Shown one piece after another: positions 49,750-58,188 of a stretch of 64,000 nt of DNA. Below the pieces are notes generated by a model, which worked only from the letters and a program-made list of their open reading frames with translations, searched no databases and was not told the DNA's origin. Both the position numbers and the translations under genes were made by a program. This stretch comes from Nocardioides agri (GTDB lineage Bacteria; Actinomycetota; Actinomycetes; Propionibacteriales; Nocardioidaceae). Positions within the stretch are counted from its first letter, which is position 1, and the number at the start of each line of letters is the position of its first letter. Where the stretch lies: positions 2,071,669-2,135,668 of the forward strand of contig NZ_JACEIC010000002.1 in NCBI RefSeq assembly GCF_013778305.1. Direction: 5' to 3'.

Positions 49750-50325
49750 ATGCCCCAGGACCTGAGCGCCGTGCCCTGGCCGGTCCGCACCGCGCGGCTC
49801 TCGCTGCGTCCGGCCACGCCCGACGACATCAAGGCCACCTGGGCCTACCGCCGCCTGGCCGAGGTGAGCGAGTGGCTGACCCACGCGGACAGCGACCGCG
49901 CGCACTACGCCGAGGTGTTCCTCGACCCCGACCGGCTCACCAGCACCCTCGTCATCGAGCACGAGGGTGCGGTGGTCGGCGACCTCATGCTCCGCATCCA
50001 GGACCTCTGGGCGCAGAGCGAGGTCGTTGAGTGGGCGCGAGGACTGCAGGCCGAGCTGGGCTGGGTCGTCGCGCCCGAGCACGCCGGGCGAGGCATCGCC
50101 ACCGAGGCGGCGCGCGAGCTGCTGCGGATCTGCTTCGAGGACCTGGGGCTCTACCGGGTGACCGCGCTCTGCTTCGCCGACAACGAGGCGTCGTGGCGGC
50201 TCATGGAGCGCCTCGGCATGCGCCGCGAGGCCCACAACGTCCGCGACTCGCTGCACCGCGTCCGCGGCTGGCTCGACGGGTACGGCTACGCGCTGCTCGC
50301 CGACGAGTGGCGCGCCTCCGGCTAG
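49750..50325 (+). CDS. GNAT acetyltransferase (RimJ/RimL type)
   Basis: 191 aa. N-terminal TARLSLRPATPDDIKATWAY and ELGWVVAPEHAGRGIATEAA (acetyl-CoA loop), YRVTALCFADNEASWRLMER and LGMRREAHNVRDSLHRVRGW give the RimJ-like pattern. It may acetylate ribosomal proteins or other amines. CAGGAT is 6 bases before the ATG (leaderless-like). The stop is shared as CTAG with the next convergent gene. Confidence 0.9.
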   Translation: MPQDLSAVPWPVRTARLSLRPATPDDIKATWAYRRLAEVSEWLTHADSDRAHYAEVFLDPDRLTSTLVIEHEGAVVGDLMLRIQDLWAQSEVVEWARGLQAELGWVVAPEHAGRGIATEAARELLRICFEDLGLYRVTALCFADNEASWRLMERLGMRREAHNVRDSLHRVRGWLDGYGYALLADEWRASG

Positions 50326-50972
50326 ACCTCGCGCACCATGTCCTGCTGGTGCATCCGCCGGCCGTCGTACCGCGACCCGGGCACGACGTGGTTGGCCCCG
50401 TGCCTGCGGAAGCCGACGCTCTCGAAGAACCGCACCGCCCGCTGGTTCTCCGCGGACGTCTGCAGGTAGCAGCCCGGCGAGCCCACCTCGCGGAGGCGCT
50501 CGAACCACAGCTCCATCAGCCGGGCGGCCGCGCCGGTGCCGCGCGCCACCGGCATCACGTCGATGTGCAGGTGGCTCGGCCAGCGCGGGTCCTTCAGCTC
50601 ACCGGCGGTGGGGATCCGGCGGACCTTGAAGAGGGCGGTGTCGTAGGCCGCGCGCACGAAGAAGCGCCGCGGTCCGGGCATCCGGTAGAGCCGGTACTTC
50701 TGGATCACCGACTTCAGCCGCTCCCCCTCGCTGGGGAAGCGCGCGTCGTCGACGCAGCCGGCGAGGTAGCCGACGGGCCGGCCGTCGGCGGTGACGACGA
50801 AGACCGAGTCCGGCTCGAGATCGAGGTACGGCGTCAGGTAGACGTCGGCGAGGGAGGCGTGGTGGCCCCACACCTCCGAGCCGGGCGCTCCCTCGCCGGC
50901 CGCCTCGAACACGACCCCGAGCAGCTCGGCACGGTCGGCGGGGTCGTAGGGCCGGACGTCGATCTCGGGCAT
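50322..50972 (-). CDS. GNAT acetyltransferase
   Basis: 216 aa. IDVRPYDPADRAELLGVVFE opens it; VYLTPYLDLEPDSVFVVTAD and GRPVGYLAGCVDDARF lead to SHLHIDVMPVARGTGAAARL (acetyl-CoA loop with GTGAA) and SAENQRAVRFFESVGFRRHG, the closing GNAT pattern. It resembles the family members whose SVIQKYRLYRMPGPRRF insertion is conserved. CACGCT lies 6 bases before the ATG. Target amine unknown. Confidence 0.9.
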   Translation of the reverse strand: MPEIDVRPYDPADRAELLGVVFEAAGEGAPGSEVWGHHASLADVYLTPYLDLEPDSVFVVTADGRPVGYLAGCVDDARFPSEGERLKSVIQKYRLYRMPGPRRFFVRAAYDTALFKVRRIPTAGELKDPRWPSHLHIDVMPVARGTGAAARLMELWFERLREVGSPGCYLQTSAENQRAVRFFESVGFRRHGANHVVPGSRYDGRRMHQQDMVREV

Positions 50973-51019
50973 GGGGCCAGCGTGGCAGACGATCCGGCCC
51001 GCCTCGCTACCGTGGCGGG

Positions 51020-52120
51020 ATGCGGGAAGGGCGGCTCGTCGGGCTGGACGTCGCCCGGTGCCTGGCGCTGCTCGGCATGGTCGCCACGCACGTGCTCGAC
51101 GAGCGCACGCCGGCGGGCGACCTGACCTTCGGGCAGTGGCTGGCCGGTGGGCGGGCGTCGGCGCTGTTCGCGGTGCTGGCCGGGGTCAGCCTGGCGCTGA
51201 TGACCCGCGCTCACCTGCGCGGTGCGCCGCTGGCCCGACGTACGGCGGCGATCGCGGCGCGGGCACTGCTGATCGCGGTGCTCGGCCTGGTGCTCGGCGG
51301 CCTCGACACCGGGCTGGCGATCATCCTGACCTACTACGGCGTGCTCTTCCTGCTCGGCCTGCCGTTCACCCTGCTGGGCGCTCGCGCCCTCGCCGTGCTG
51401 GCGGTGGCCTGGGTGGTCGCGGCACCCGTCGCGTCCTACCTGCTCCGACCGGTGCTGCCGCCGCGCGGCTACGAGAGTCCGACCTTCGGCCAGCTCGCCG
51501 ACCCGGGGCAGCTGGCGAGCGAGCTGCTGTTCACCGGCTACTACCCCGTCGTGCCCTGGCTGGCCTACCTGCTCGCCGGCCTCGCGCTCGGCCGGGCGGA
51601 CCTCCGCAACCGCACCCTCCTGGTCAGCCTCACGCTCGGCGGTCTCGGCGTCGCCGTCCTGGCCACGCAGGTCTCCCGGGCCCTCGTCGACCCGGTCGTG
51701 GCGTCACGCAACGCGACCGGCATGTTCGGCAACACCCCGACCGACGACTGGTCCTGGCTGCTCGTCGTCGCGCCGCACAGCAGTACGCCGCTCGACCTGG
51801 CGCAGACGATCGGGAGCGCGGTGTTCGTGATCGGCCTGTGCCTGCTGGTCGAGCGTGCGCTCCCGCGGCCGGCGACCGTCGTGCTCGCCGTGGTCTTCGG
51901 GGCGGGCGCCATGACGCTCTCGCTCTACTCCCTGCACGTCGTGATGCGCACCCCGGAGGTCTGGCCCCGGGAGTCGCCCGACACCTACCTGACCCACGTG
52001 GTCGTGCTGCTCGTGATCGGCGCGGCGTACGCGCTCCTCCGCCGCCGCGGCCCCCTCGAGACCGCCGTCGGCGTGCCGCTGCAGTGGGCGCGGCGGGACG
52101 CTATCCCGACAGAGCGCTGA
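51020..52120 (+). CDS. DUF418/acyltransferase-like membrane protein
   Basis: 366 aa, about ten hydrophobic helices. It begins REGRLVGLDVARCLALLGMV (GLDVARxxALLGM is the hallmark of the heparan-alpha-glucosaminide acetyltransferase-like/DUF418 superfamily), with THVLDERTP and TLSLYSLHVVMRTPEVWP near the end. Members probably move acyl groups across the membrane onto sugars or peptidoglycan. TACCGT is 6 bases before the ATG. It overlaps the convergent TPR gene by 20 bases. Confidence 0.85.
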   Translation: MREGRLVGLDVARCLALLGMVATHVLDERTPAGDLTFGQWLAGGRASALFAVLAGVSLALMTRAHLRGAPLARRTAAIAARALLIAVLGLVLGGLDTGLAIILTYYGVLFLLGLPFTLLGARALAVLAVAWVVAAPVASYLLRPVLPPRGYESPTFGQLADPGQLASELLFTGYYPVVPWLAYLLAGLALGRADLRNRTLLVSLTLGGLGVAVLATQVSRALVDPVVASRNATGMFGNTPTDDWSWLLVVAPHSSTPLDLAQTIGSAVFVIGLCLLVERALPRPATVVLAVVFGAGAMTLSLYSLHVVMRTPEVWPRESPDTYLTHVVVLLVIGAAYALLRRRGPLETAVGVPLQWARRDAIPTER

Positions 52121-52574
52121 GCGCGGCTGCGGTCTGGGCCGCGCGGGGCTCGCCGAGGCGCTCGCGGATGGCGAGACAGGCGGTGAACGCCGCGCGCGCG
52201 CCGTCGAGGTCGCCGGAGTCGACGAGGTGCCGGCCGAGGTGATGAAGCGTGTAGTGCTCGAGCTCCTCGTCGCCTGCCGTTCGCGCGAGGGCGAGCGCCT
52301 CGGTGAAGCCCGCGGTGGCGCGGTCGGCCCCGCCGGCGTACTGCTCGGCGGTCGCCAGCGTCAGCACCGCCCAGCCGAGCGCGTCCGGCGCCGCACCCTC
52401 CCGGCGGGCGGCGTCGACCGCGGGCGAGAGCAGGTCGACGGCCTCGTGCTCGCGTCGCGCGACGGTCAGCGCCGTCCCGAGGTCAATCGTCGCCTCCAGC
52501 ACGCCGGCCGCCGCCTCGCGGTCGGGCAGCGTGTAGCGGCCGAACTCGGGCTCACCCAGGACGAACGTCGTCAC
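52101..52574 (-). CDS. TPR-repeat protein
   Basis: 157 aa from a GTG at 52574. After a short strand (TTFVLGEPEFGRYTLPDRE) come helix pairs EATIDLGTALTVARREHEAV, GWAVLTLATAEQYAGGADRA, LEHYTLHHLGRHLVDSGDLD and FTACLAIRERLGEPRAAQTA, which are tetratricopeptide repeats. TPR domains mediate protein-protein contacts. The GTG overlaps the preceding GNAT stop (GTGA), so it is made with that enzyme. It is the third gene of a hydrolase-GNAT-TPR operon. Partners unknown. Confidence 0.8.
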   Translation of the reverse strand: MTTFVLGEPEFGRYTLPDREAAAGVLEATIDLGTALTVARREHEAVDLLSPAVDAARREGAAPDALGWAVLTLATAEQYAGGADRATAGFTEALALARTAGDEELEHYTLHHLGRHLVDSGDLDGARAAFTACLAIRERLGEPRAAQTAAALSALSG

Positions 52575-53083
52575 GGCCGGCAGCCTAGGCGTCGGGCGAC
52601 CGTCCGCGCGCGGGTCGGCTGCACCGGGAAGACGTAGGTCACCGTGGCGCCGTCGCGCTCGCGGACCGCGTCGGGGGCACGTCGCGCGACCATCCGGGCG
52701 ACGGCCTCGTTGGTCGCGGTCGCGAACACCTCGACCCGCTCCACCCCGCGCGCGGTCAGGTCGGAGATCAGCGCCTCCGTGAGCGCCGTGCCGACTCCCC
52801 GGCCCTGGTGGGCGTCCGCGACGACGAGGCCGATCTCGGCCACGGGCGCGGTGCCGGCCCGGCGCCACACGCCGTGACCGACCAGGTCCGGTCCGTCGTA
52901 GGCCAGCATCGCGCCGCCCCGCGACCCCTCCGGCAGCAGCGCGGTCAGCACCGACGCGCGGGGGGTCGGTCCGAGCGCGGCCTGGAAGCGCCGGTAGGAC
53001 GACTCCGGGCTCAGCCCGCCCAGCAGCTCGGCGAGCGCCGCCCGGTCGGCGGGTACGGCGCGCCGCAGCCGCAGGCCGGTCAT
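52571..53083 (-). CDS. GNAT acetyltransferase
   Basis: 170 aa. TGLRLRRAVPADRAALAELL and SPESSYRRFQAALGPTP open the protein; EIGLVVADAHQGRGVGTALT is the acetyl-CoA loop (QGRGVG) and GVERVEVFATATNEAVARMV the following helix. It sits between alpha/beta hydrolase and TPR genes with four-base ATGA/GTGA overlaps on both sides, so all three share a transcript. Similar proteins in bacteria often acetylate lysines on metabolic enzymes; target unknown. Confidence 0.88.
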   Translation of the reverse strand: MTGLRLRRAVPADRAALAELLGGLSPESSYRRFQAALGPTPRASVLTALLPEGSRGGAMLAYDGPDLVGHGVWRRAGTAPVAEIGLVVADAHQGRGVGTALTEALISDLTARGVERVEVFATATNEAVARMVARRAPDAVRERDGATVTYVFPVQPTRARTVARRLGCRP

Positions 53084-53973
53084 CTCGGCCCGCCGGTGAC
53101 GAAGGCGACGGCTGCGGCGACGACCGCGGGGTCGCGCAGGATCCGGTAGTGCCCGAGGCCGGTGGTCTCGAGCAGCCGCGCCTGCGCGCCCTGCGCGGCC
53201 AGCAGCAGGTCGGCCTGACCGCGCAGCACCACGCGGTCCGTGGTGTCGTGCACGACGAGCACCTCCCGGCCCGGCAGGCGGTGGGTGGAGAAGCGCTCCC
53301 AGATCCCTGCGTCCCCGTCGAACCAGCGGCGCTCGATCGCCGCGCGCAGCGCACTGTCCACCGGCGCGTCGAGCCCGAGCTGGGCGCAGAACGAGCCGAC
53401 GAGGTCGCCGAAGTCGCCCATCCCGCTGATCGCGACCACCCGGTCCGCCGCGAGCCCGTCGGCGACGGCGTGCCAGGCCACCGGCACGCCGAAGCTGTGC
53501 GCGACGACGGCCTCGAACCCGCCGTGCCGCTGCTCCAGGGCGCCGATCACCTGCCGGTGGTCGAGGATCGTGCGCGCCGGCCCCGGCGTGGCGCCGTGGC
53601 CCCACGCGTCGTACGCCACCGGGCTGAGCCCGGCTTCCAGCAGGGCCGCCACGACCGGGGCGAAGCGGGAGGCGCGGCCTCCCCACCCGTGCACGAGGAG
53701 CACGGGCCGGCGCCCGTCGCCCCAGGCGTACGTCGCGACGCGGGTGCCGTCGTGGGCGACCGGCTCGTTGCGCGCGAGGTCGTGCACGGCGCGCTCGGTG
53801 CGATGCACCTGGATCGGGCGGCCCGGACGTCGCCAGATCTCGAGGGCGATCCGGCCCGCGAGCCGCGGGGAGACGCGGGCGGCCGGGTTGAGGACGGCGC
53901 GGATCGCGGCGGGGGCGAACCCGGGCGCGACCGGCACGGTCGTGGTCTGCGGCGAGGCGGTGGTCTGGGTCAT
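53080..53973 (-). CDS. Alpha/beta hydrolase, regulated by divergent TetR
   Basis: 297 aa from the ATG at 53973 (MTQTTASPQTTTVPVAPGFA), which has a CGAGGA ribosome site; an upstream in-frame ATG at 54003 lies inside the operator. VLLVHGWGGRASRFAPVVAA gives the oxyanion HGWG motif, VVAHSFGVPVAWHAVADGL the nucleophile elbow (GxSxG as AHSFG), VVHDTTDRVV the Asp region and GLGHYRILRD the catalytic His. No signal; cytoplasmic. Substrate is unknown; the TetR operator suggests an inducible detoxifying or catabolic ester hydrolase. Confidence 0.9.
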   Translation of the reverse strand: MTQTTASPQTTTVPVAPGFAPAAIRAVLNPAARVSPRLAGRIALEIWRRPGRPIQVHRTERAVHDLARNEPVAHDGTRVATYAWGDGRRPVLLVHGWGGRASRFAPVVAALLEAGLSPVAYDAWGHGATPGPARTILDHRQVIGALEQRHGGFEAVVAHSFGVPVAWHAVADGLAADRVVAISGMGDFGDLVGSFCAQLGLDAPVDSALRAAIERRWFDGDAGIWERFSTHRLPGREVLVVHDTTDRVVLRGQADLLLAAQGAQARLLETTGLGHYRILRDPAVVAAAVAFVTGGPR

Positions 53974-53995
53974 CGGCGGTCCTCGGGTCGGCTTC

Positions 53996-54029
53996 ACAAA
54001 CAATACGAACGATCGTACTATTTGTTTGT
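53996..54029. promoter_or_regulatory. 34-bp dyad operator between hydrolase and TetR
   Basis: The outer arms ACAAACAA (53996-54003) and TTGTTTGT (54022-54029) match perfectly, and the centre ACGATCGT (54009-54016) is palindromic; overall 13 of 17 pairs match. It lies in the 92-base divergent gap, 23 bases from the hydrolase start and 37 from the TetR start. AT-rich against the surrounding sequence. The TetR product is the natural ligand. Confidence 0.75.
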
Positions 54030-54065
54030 CCCGTCAATCCCTTTCCCCGAACTAGGCTGACGCCG

Positions 54066-54686
54066 ATGACTGAGCAGCTGACCACCGACGGCCGGGTCGC
54101 CCGGGGCGACCGCACGCGCCGCGTGGTGCTCGCGAAGGCCGTCGACGTCGCGTCCGTCGAGGGGCTCGAGGGGCTCTCGATCGGCCGGCTGGCGGCCGAG
54201 CTGTCGATCAGCAAGAGCGGGCTGATCGCGCACTTCGGCACCAAGGAGGAGCTCCAGCTCCGGACGATCCGCGCCGCCCGCGCGATCTTCGCGCAGACGG
54301 TGATCGAGCCCGCGCTGGCGATCCCACCGGGGATGGCGCGGCTGCGCGCACTCCTCGACGCCTGGGTCGAGTACTCCCGCGACCGCCGCTTCCCCGGCGG
54401 CTGCTTCTTCGCCCGCGCCGCGCACGAGTACGCCGCCCGCCCGGGGCCGGTCCGCGACGCCCTCGCCGCGGTCGACGAGGAGTGGCTCGGCCTGATGGTC
54501 GAGGCCATCACCCAGGCCCAGGACGCGGGCGAGATCCGGCCCGACGTCGACGCCGGGCTGCTCGCCTTCGACCTGGTCGCCGCCCTCGACTCGGCCAACC
54601 TGCGCTCGCTGCTGATGGGCAGCTTCGACGTCTACGACCAGGCGAGGCGGGCGATGGACGAGCGGCTCAGCGCAGCCGCCACCTGA
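54066..54686 (+). CDS. TetR-family regulator of the divergent hydrolase operon
   Basis: 206 aa. Helix-turn-helix is VVLAKAVDVASVEGLEGLSI then LAAELSISKSGLIAHFGTKE; AHFGTKEEL is the signature of the TetR subgroup with C-terminal TetR_C_16-like domain. The remainder includes FPGGCFFARAAHEYAARPGP, typical of that group. TAGGCT lies 7 bases before the ATG. It converges with the cupredoxin gene, overlapping its 3' end by 20 bases. Likely represses itself and the hydrolase through the 34-bp dyad. Confidence 0.93.
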   Translation: MTEQLTTDGRVARGDRTRRVVLAKAVDVASVEGLEGLSIGRLAAELSISKSGLIAHFGTKEELQLRTIRAARAIFAQTVIEPALAIPPGMARLRALLDAWVEYSRDRRFPGGCFFARAAHEYAARPGPVRDALAAVDEEWLGLMVEAITQAQDAGEIRPDVDAGLLAFDLVAALDSANLRSLLMGSFDVYDQARRAMDERLSAAAT

Positions 54687-56496
54687 CCGCGCGCCGGTTG
54701 CCGACGGCGTCGGTGGCCGCCACCACGACGGCGTGCGGACCGGGTCCGAGCGCGCGCCGGAGCGTCAGGCTGTGGGGGCCGCCGGCGGACGTCGCCCTGA
54801 CCACACGCCCGTCGACGCGCAGCACCACGTCGGCCCGGCGGACACCCGACAGGCGGTCCCGCACCGCGAACCGGAGCACCGGCGCTCGACCGTCGACGAG
54901 CCGGACCGTCGGCGCGGTGGTGTCGACGCTCCAGCGGCGCACCGCGGGTGTCGGGTCGGTGCGGCCGGCCGCCGCCGCCCGCGCCTCGAGCCGGTGCCGG
55001 CCGTCGCGCAGGCCGGCCAGCCGGAGCGGGGTGGTGCAGGCGCGCCACCCGGCCCCGTCGACGCGGCACGAGAAGGTCTCGCCACCGGTCAGCCGGAACG
55101 TCGCCCGCCGGGCCCGCACCACGCCGGCCGGCCCCCCGGCGATGCCGGTCTGCGGCACGGCCTCGGTGGTCGCCCCGACGACCACCCGCACCGTGGAGCT
55201 GGCCGCGGCCTGCGGACGCCCGGCGCGGCTGACGGTCACGGTCGCGAGGTAGCTGCCCGCGGCGGCGTACGCGTGGTCGGGGTCGCTGCCCGTCGCGGTC
55301 GTGCCGTCGCCGAAGTCCCAGGCGTAGCTGAGGTCTGCGGTGTCCGGGACGAGGTCGACGCACCCGATCCGCCTCGCCGGGTTGTCGGGGTCGTGGATCA
55401 CGATGGACACCGCCTTCGCGCCGGCGCGTAGCGGTGGGGCGACCTCGATCCGGCCACTCCGCCCGGCGGCGTCGGCGGTGAACGGCAGCCAGATCTCGTT
55501 CTCGGCGCCGAAGGCCCTGGTCTCGTCGAAGCGGAAGTGCGCGCCGCCGTGGGCCGACGCGCACGCCTGCTCGTGGACGTGCACGAGGTGGGCGCCGCCC
55601 GGGGCCAGCCCGGTCGCGTCGAGGTACGCCGTCGTCCGGCCCCGGGCCCGGACCAGGCCCGCCGTGCCGGCGAGCCGGGGGTAGGTGGCCGTGCCGTCGG
55701 CGTACGGGGTGAACGTCCCGGTCGTGCTCACCTCGGTCGCGTACGCGACCGTGAGCGGCCCACCGGCGGCCGGGGTCGCCACCGCCGTGACGTCGGGGAC
55801 CCGCCCGGACGTCACCGTGATCGGCACGCGGTGCACCGTCGTGCCGCCCCGGCCGTCGGACACCTCCACGGTGGCGGTGTAGGTGCCCGGGGTGTCGTAG
55901 GTGTACGACGCCTGCGCGCCGTCGGCCTCGGCGCCGGTGCCGAAGGCCCAGTGGTAGCCGAGCGGGTCGCCGTCGGGGTCGCTGGCGGTCGCCGCGAAGC
56001 GCACCTCGAGGGGCGCCGGCCCGGCACCGGGCTGGGCGGTCGCGGTCCCCGTCGGCGCGGTGTTGCCCGGGTCCGGGGCGAGGACGACGACGGTGCCGTG
56101 CATGACGGTGCCGTGGATCGAGCAGAGGAAGTCGTAGGTGCCCGGCGTGGTGAACGTGCGCCGGACCGGTGCGCCGCCGGGGCGGCGGTACTCCGCGACC
56201 GCGGGCACCCACGCCGAACCGCTGTCCTGCGAGGTGAGGTCGTGGTCGACGACGGCCTGGTCGAACTGCCACTCCACGGTGTCCCCGGCCTCGATCGTGA
56301 CCTCGGAACTCCCGGTGTCCGCCGCGACCCAGCGGGCGCCGTAGAGGTCGTCGACGGCGTCGACGACCCAGGTGCGGCCGCCGTCCGGCGCCGCCTCGGC
56401 GGTGCGGTCGACGACGCTCACCGCCGTCAGCAGGCCGACGACGGCGGTGAGGACGACGAGCACCTCGGCGGCGCGCCGGGTGGGGTGCGATGACAT
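54667..56496 (-). CDS. Secreted cupredoxin-PKD-Cu/Zn-SOD-like-PKD multidomain protein
   Basis: 609 aa, exported (signal about 1-35). Cupredoxin domain (45-140): His85, Cys125, His128 and Met132 form a type 1 copper site (FLCSIHGTVMHG). PKD (150-228). Cu/Zn superoxide dismutase-like domain (about 245-385): HLVHVHEQACASAHGGAHFR (His306, His308, His320), VSIVIHDPDN (His368) and the Cys312/Cys379 disulfide pair keep all copper ligands while the zinc-site His/Asp residues are not seen. A second PKD (about 388-430) and Ig-like domains follow. Encoded after ycnI and copCD, so it probably receives or stores copper outside the cell. SOD activity is possible but unproved. Confidence 0.85.
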   Translation of the reverse strand: MSSHPTRRAAEVLVVLTAVVGLLTAVSVVDRTAEAAPDGGRTWVVDAVDDLYGARWVAADTGSSEVTIEAGDTVEWQFDQAVVDHDLTSQDSGSAWVPAVAEYRRPGGAPVRRTFTTPGTYDFLCSIHGTVMHGTVVVLAPDPGNTAPTGTATAQPGAGPAPLEVRFAATASDPDGDPLGYHWAFGTGAEADGAQASYTYDTPGTYTATVEVSDGRGGTTVHRVPITVTSGRVPDVTAVATPAAGGPLTVAYATEVSTTGTFTPYADGTATYPRLAGTAGLVRARGRTTAYLDATGLAPGGAHLVHVHEQACASAHGGAHFRFDETRAFGAENEIWLPFTADAAGRSGRIEVAPPLRAGAKAVSIVIHDPDNPARRIGCVDLVPDTADLSYAWDFGDGTTATGSDPDHAYAAAGSYLATVTVSRAGRPQAAASSTVRVVVGATTEAVPQTGIAGGPAGVVRARRATFRLTGGETFSCRVDGAGWRACTTPLRLAGLRDGRHRLEARAAAAGRTDPTPAVRRWSVDTTAPTVRLVDGRAPVLRFAVRDRLSGVRRADVVLRVDGRVVRATSAGGPHSLTLRRALGPGPHAVVVAATDAVGNRRAVRWRLR

Positions 56497-56517
56497 GGCG
56501 CCTCTCGATGGGGTCGG

Positions 56518-58188
56518 TCAGGACGGGTCGTCGACGGTGAACCCCACCGAGGCGACGGGGTTGTCGAACTCGCTGGTGCGCAGCGAGACCTGCAGGTCCC
56601 AGGCGCCGGCCGTCGGGAAGACCACCCGGGCGGTGTAGACGCCGGGCCCGACGTTCTCGAGCGCCAGGTCGCCGAGGTCGAGCTCGTCGCTCGCGAGGCT
56701 CGCGGTCGGAGCGGCGAAGCCCTCGGTCGGCTCGCCCGCGGCGTCGAGCAGCTCCACCGTCACCTCGCTGGGTCCGGTGACCGGCGAGGACACGGTGGCC
56801 TGCGCGCTCACGTCGCCGAGCGTGGCCGTCTGGACAGCCGGGCCGGCGACCCGCGCCGCGGCCGCCGCCGGGCTCTGGTCGACCAGCAGCCCGGTGAGCA
56901 CCAGGACCAGGCCGAGGATCGCCACCTCGGCGGTGACGACCTTGGTGACCAGCCGCGCGCCCGCGCGCACCTGCGTGCGTCGGGTGGCCGCCCGCATCCG
57001 CGGCACGAGGGCACGGCGGTTCCACGCGGCGAGCAGCACGGCGACGACGGCCGTCGCGATCTTCGCCAGCAGCAGCCGGCCGTAGTCGGTGCCGACGAGG
57101 GCGCCCCACGAGCCGACGATCCGCCAGGCGAGGAGGGCGCCGCTCGCCACGAGCACCGCCAGCACCCCCGCCGCGATCACGGAGAACCGCGCCAGCGTCT
57201 CGGCCGCCAGCGTGCCGCGGCCGGCGAGGTCGGGCAGCACGAGGGCCAGCGCGACGACCCCGCCGAGCCAGGTGCTGCCCGCGAGCAGGTGCAGCACGTC
57301 GACGGCCACCACCAGGGCCTCGGGCGCCTCCGCCCGTGAGTGGCCGGTCAGCGCCGGGGCGCCGATCGCGACCCAGGCGGCCGCCAGGGAGGTCGTGCGC
57401 CGGAGCCCGGCCGGCTCGCCGGCGCCGAGCAGCGCGACGGCGCCGAGGGTGCCGACCACGACGAACGCCGCGACGGCGTACTCCGTGCGCGCCAGCGCCG
57501 ACCAGGTGGCGGTCCGGGTGACGAGGTCGGGCCCGCCGCCCGCCTGGTAGGTCGCGACTGCGGGCAGCGCCAGCAGCCACGACCCGGCGGCGCCTGCCGC
57601 GGCGGCCCGGGCGACACGGACCAGCCGCCGCCGAGCCCGGGCCGTCTGGCCCCCCGACGGCAGCACGAGCAGGACGAAGGCGACCAGCCCGGTGGCGAGC
57701 AGGAGGCAGACGTAGCCGGTCACCCGGAGCGCACGGAGGACGTACGGCGCGCGCGCGGCGCCGTCGTCGCCGTCGCCGATCGCGGGCGCCACGACCGTCT
57801 CGCTCGGCGCGCCGACGGAGAAGCGCAGCGACCCGCTGACCGGGTGACCGTCGGCGGAGACGATCCGCCAGACGACCACGAGCGTGCCGTCGTCGACCGG
57901 CTCGGTGAGCGCGACCGTGAGCACGGCGTCGGTCACCGAGGCCTCGGCGGCGACCCGGTCGCCGGTGGCGTCGAAGACCTGGACGCCGTCGGGGACGGCG
58001 GCCACGCTCTCGGTGAACGTGAACGTGACCCGCTCCGGCGCCACGGCGAGGACGGCGCCCTCGGCGGGGTCGGAGGCGACGAGCGTCGCGTGCGCCTGGG
58101 CCGGCGGGGCGGTGCCCAGCAGCAGCGCGGCGACGACCACCAGCAGGACGAGCCGGGCTGCCGCCCGGCCCGCACGACCGCCGTTCAC
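56518..58188 (-). CDS. CopC-CopD fusion copper import protein
   Basis: 556 aa from the GTG at 58188. A signal peptide ends QA-HATL, leaving His33 as the mature N-terminal copper ligand of a CopC domain (to about 130; VSADGHPVSGSLRFSV has the second His). The centre is a CopD membrane domain with about eight helices (VLRALRVTGYVCLLLATGLV, DVLHLLAGSTWLGGVVALAL, YGRLLLAKIATAVVAVLLAA), and the C-terminus (about 455-556) is a YtkA-like beta domain. YcnJ-type fusions import copper. Overlaps ycnI by four bases. Confidence 0.92.
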   Translation of the reverse strand: MNGGRAGRAAARLVLLVVVAALLLGTAPPAQAHATLVASDPAEGAVLAVAPERVTFTFTESVAAVPDGVQVFDATGDRVAAEASVTDAVLTVALTEPVDDGTLVVVWRIVSADGHPVSGSLRFSVGAPSETVVAPAIGDGDDGAARAPYVLRALRVTGYVCLLLATGLVAFVLLVLPSGGQTARARRRLVRVARAAAAGAAGSWLLALPAVATYQAGGGPDLVTRTATWSALARTEYAVAAFVVVGTLGAVALLGAGEPAGLRRTTSLAAAWVAIGAPALTGHSRAEAPEALVVAVDVLHLLAGSTWLGGVVALALVLPDLAGRGTLAAETLARFSVIAAGVLAVLVASGALLAWRIVGSWGALVGTDYGRLLLAKIATAVVAVLLAAWNRRALVPRMRAATRRTQVRAGARLVTKVVTAEVAILGLVLVLTGLLVDQSPAAAAARVAGPAVQTATLGDVSAQATVSSPVTGPSEVTVELLDAAGEPTEGFAAPTASLASDELDLGDLALENVGPGVYTARVVFPTAGAWDLQVSLRTSEFDNPVASVGFTVDDPS

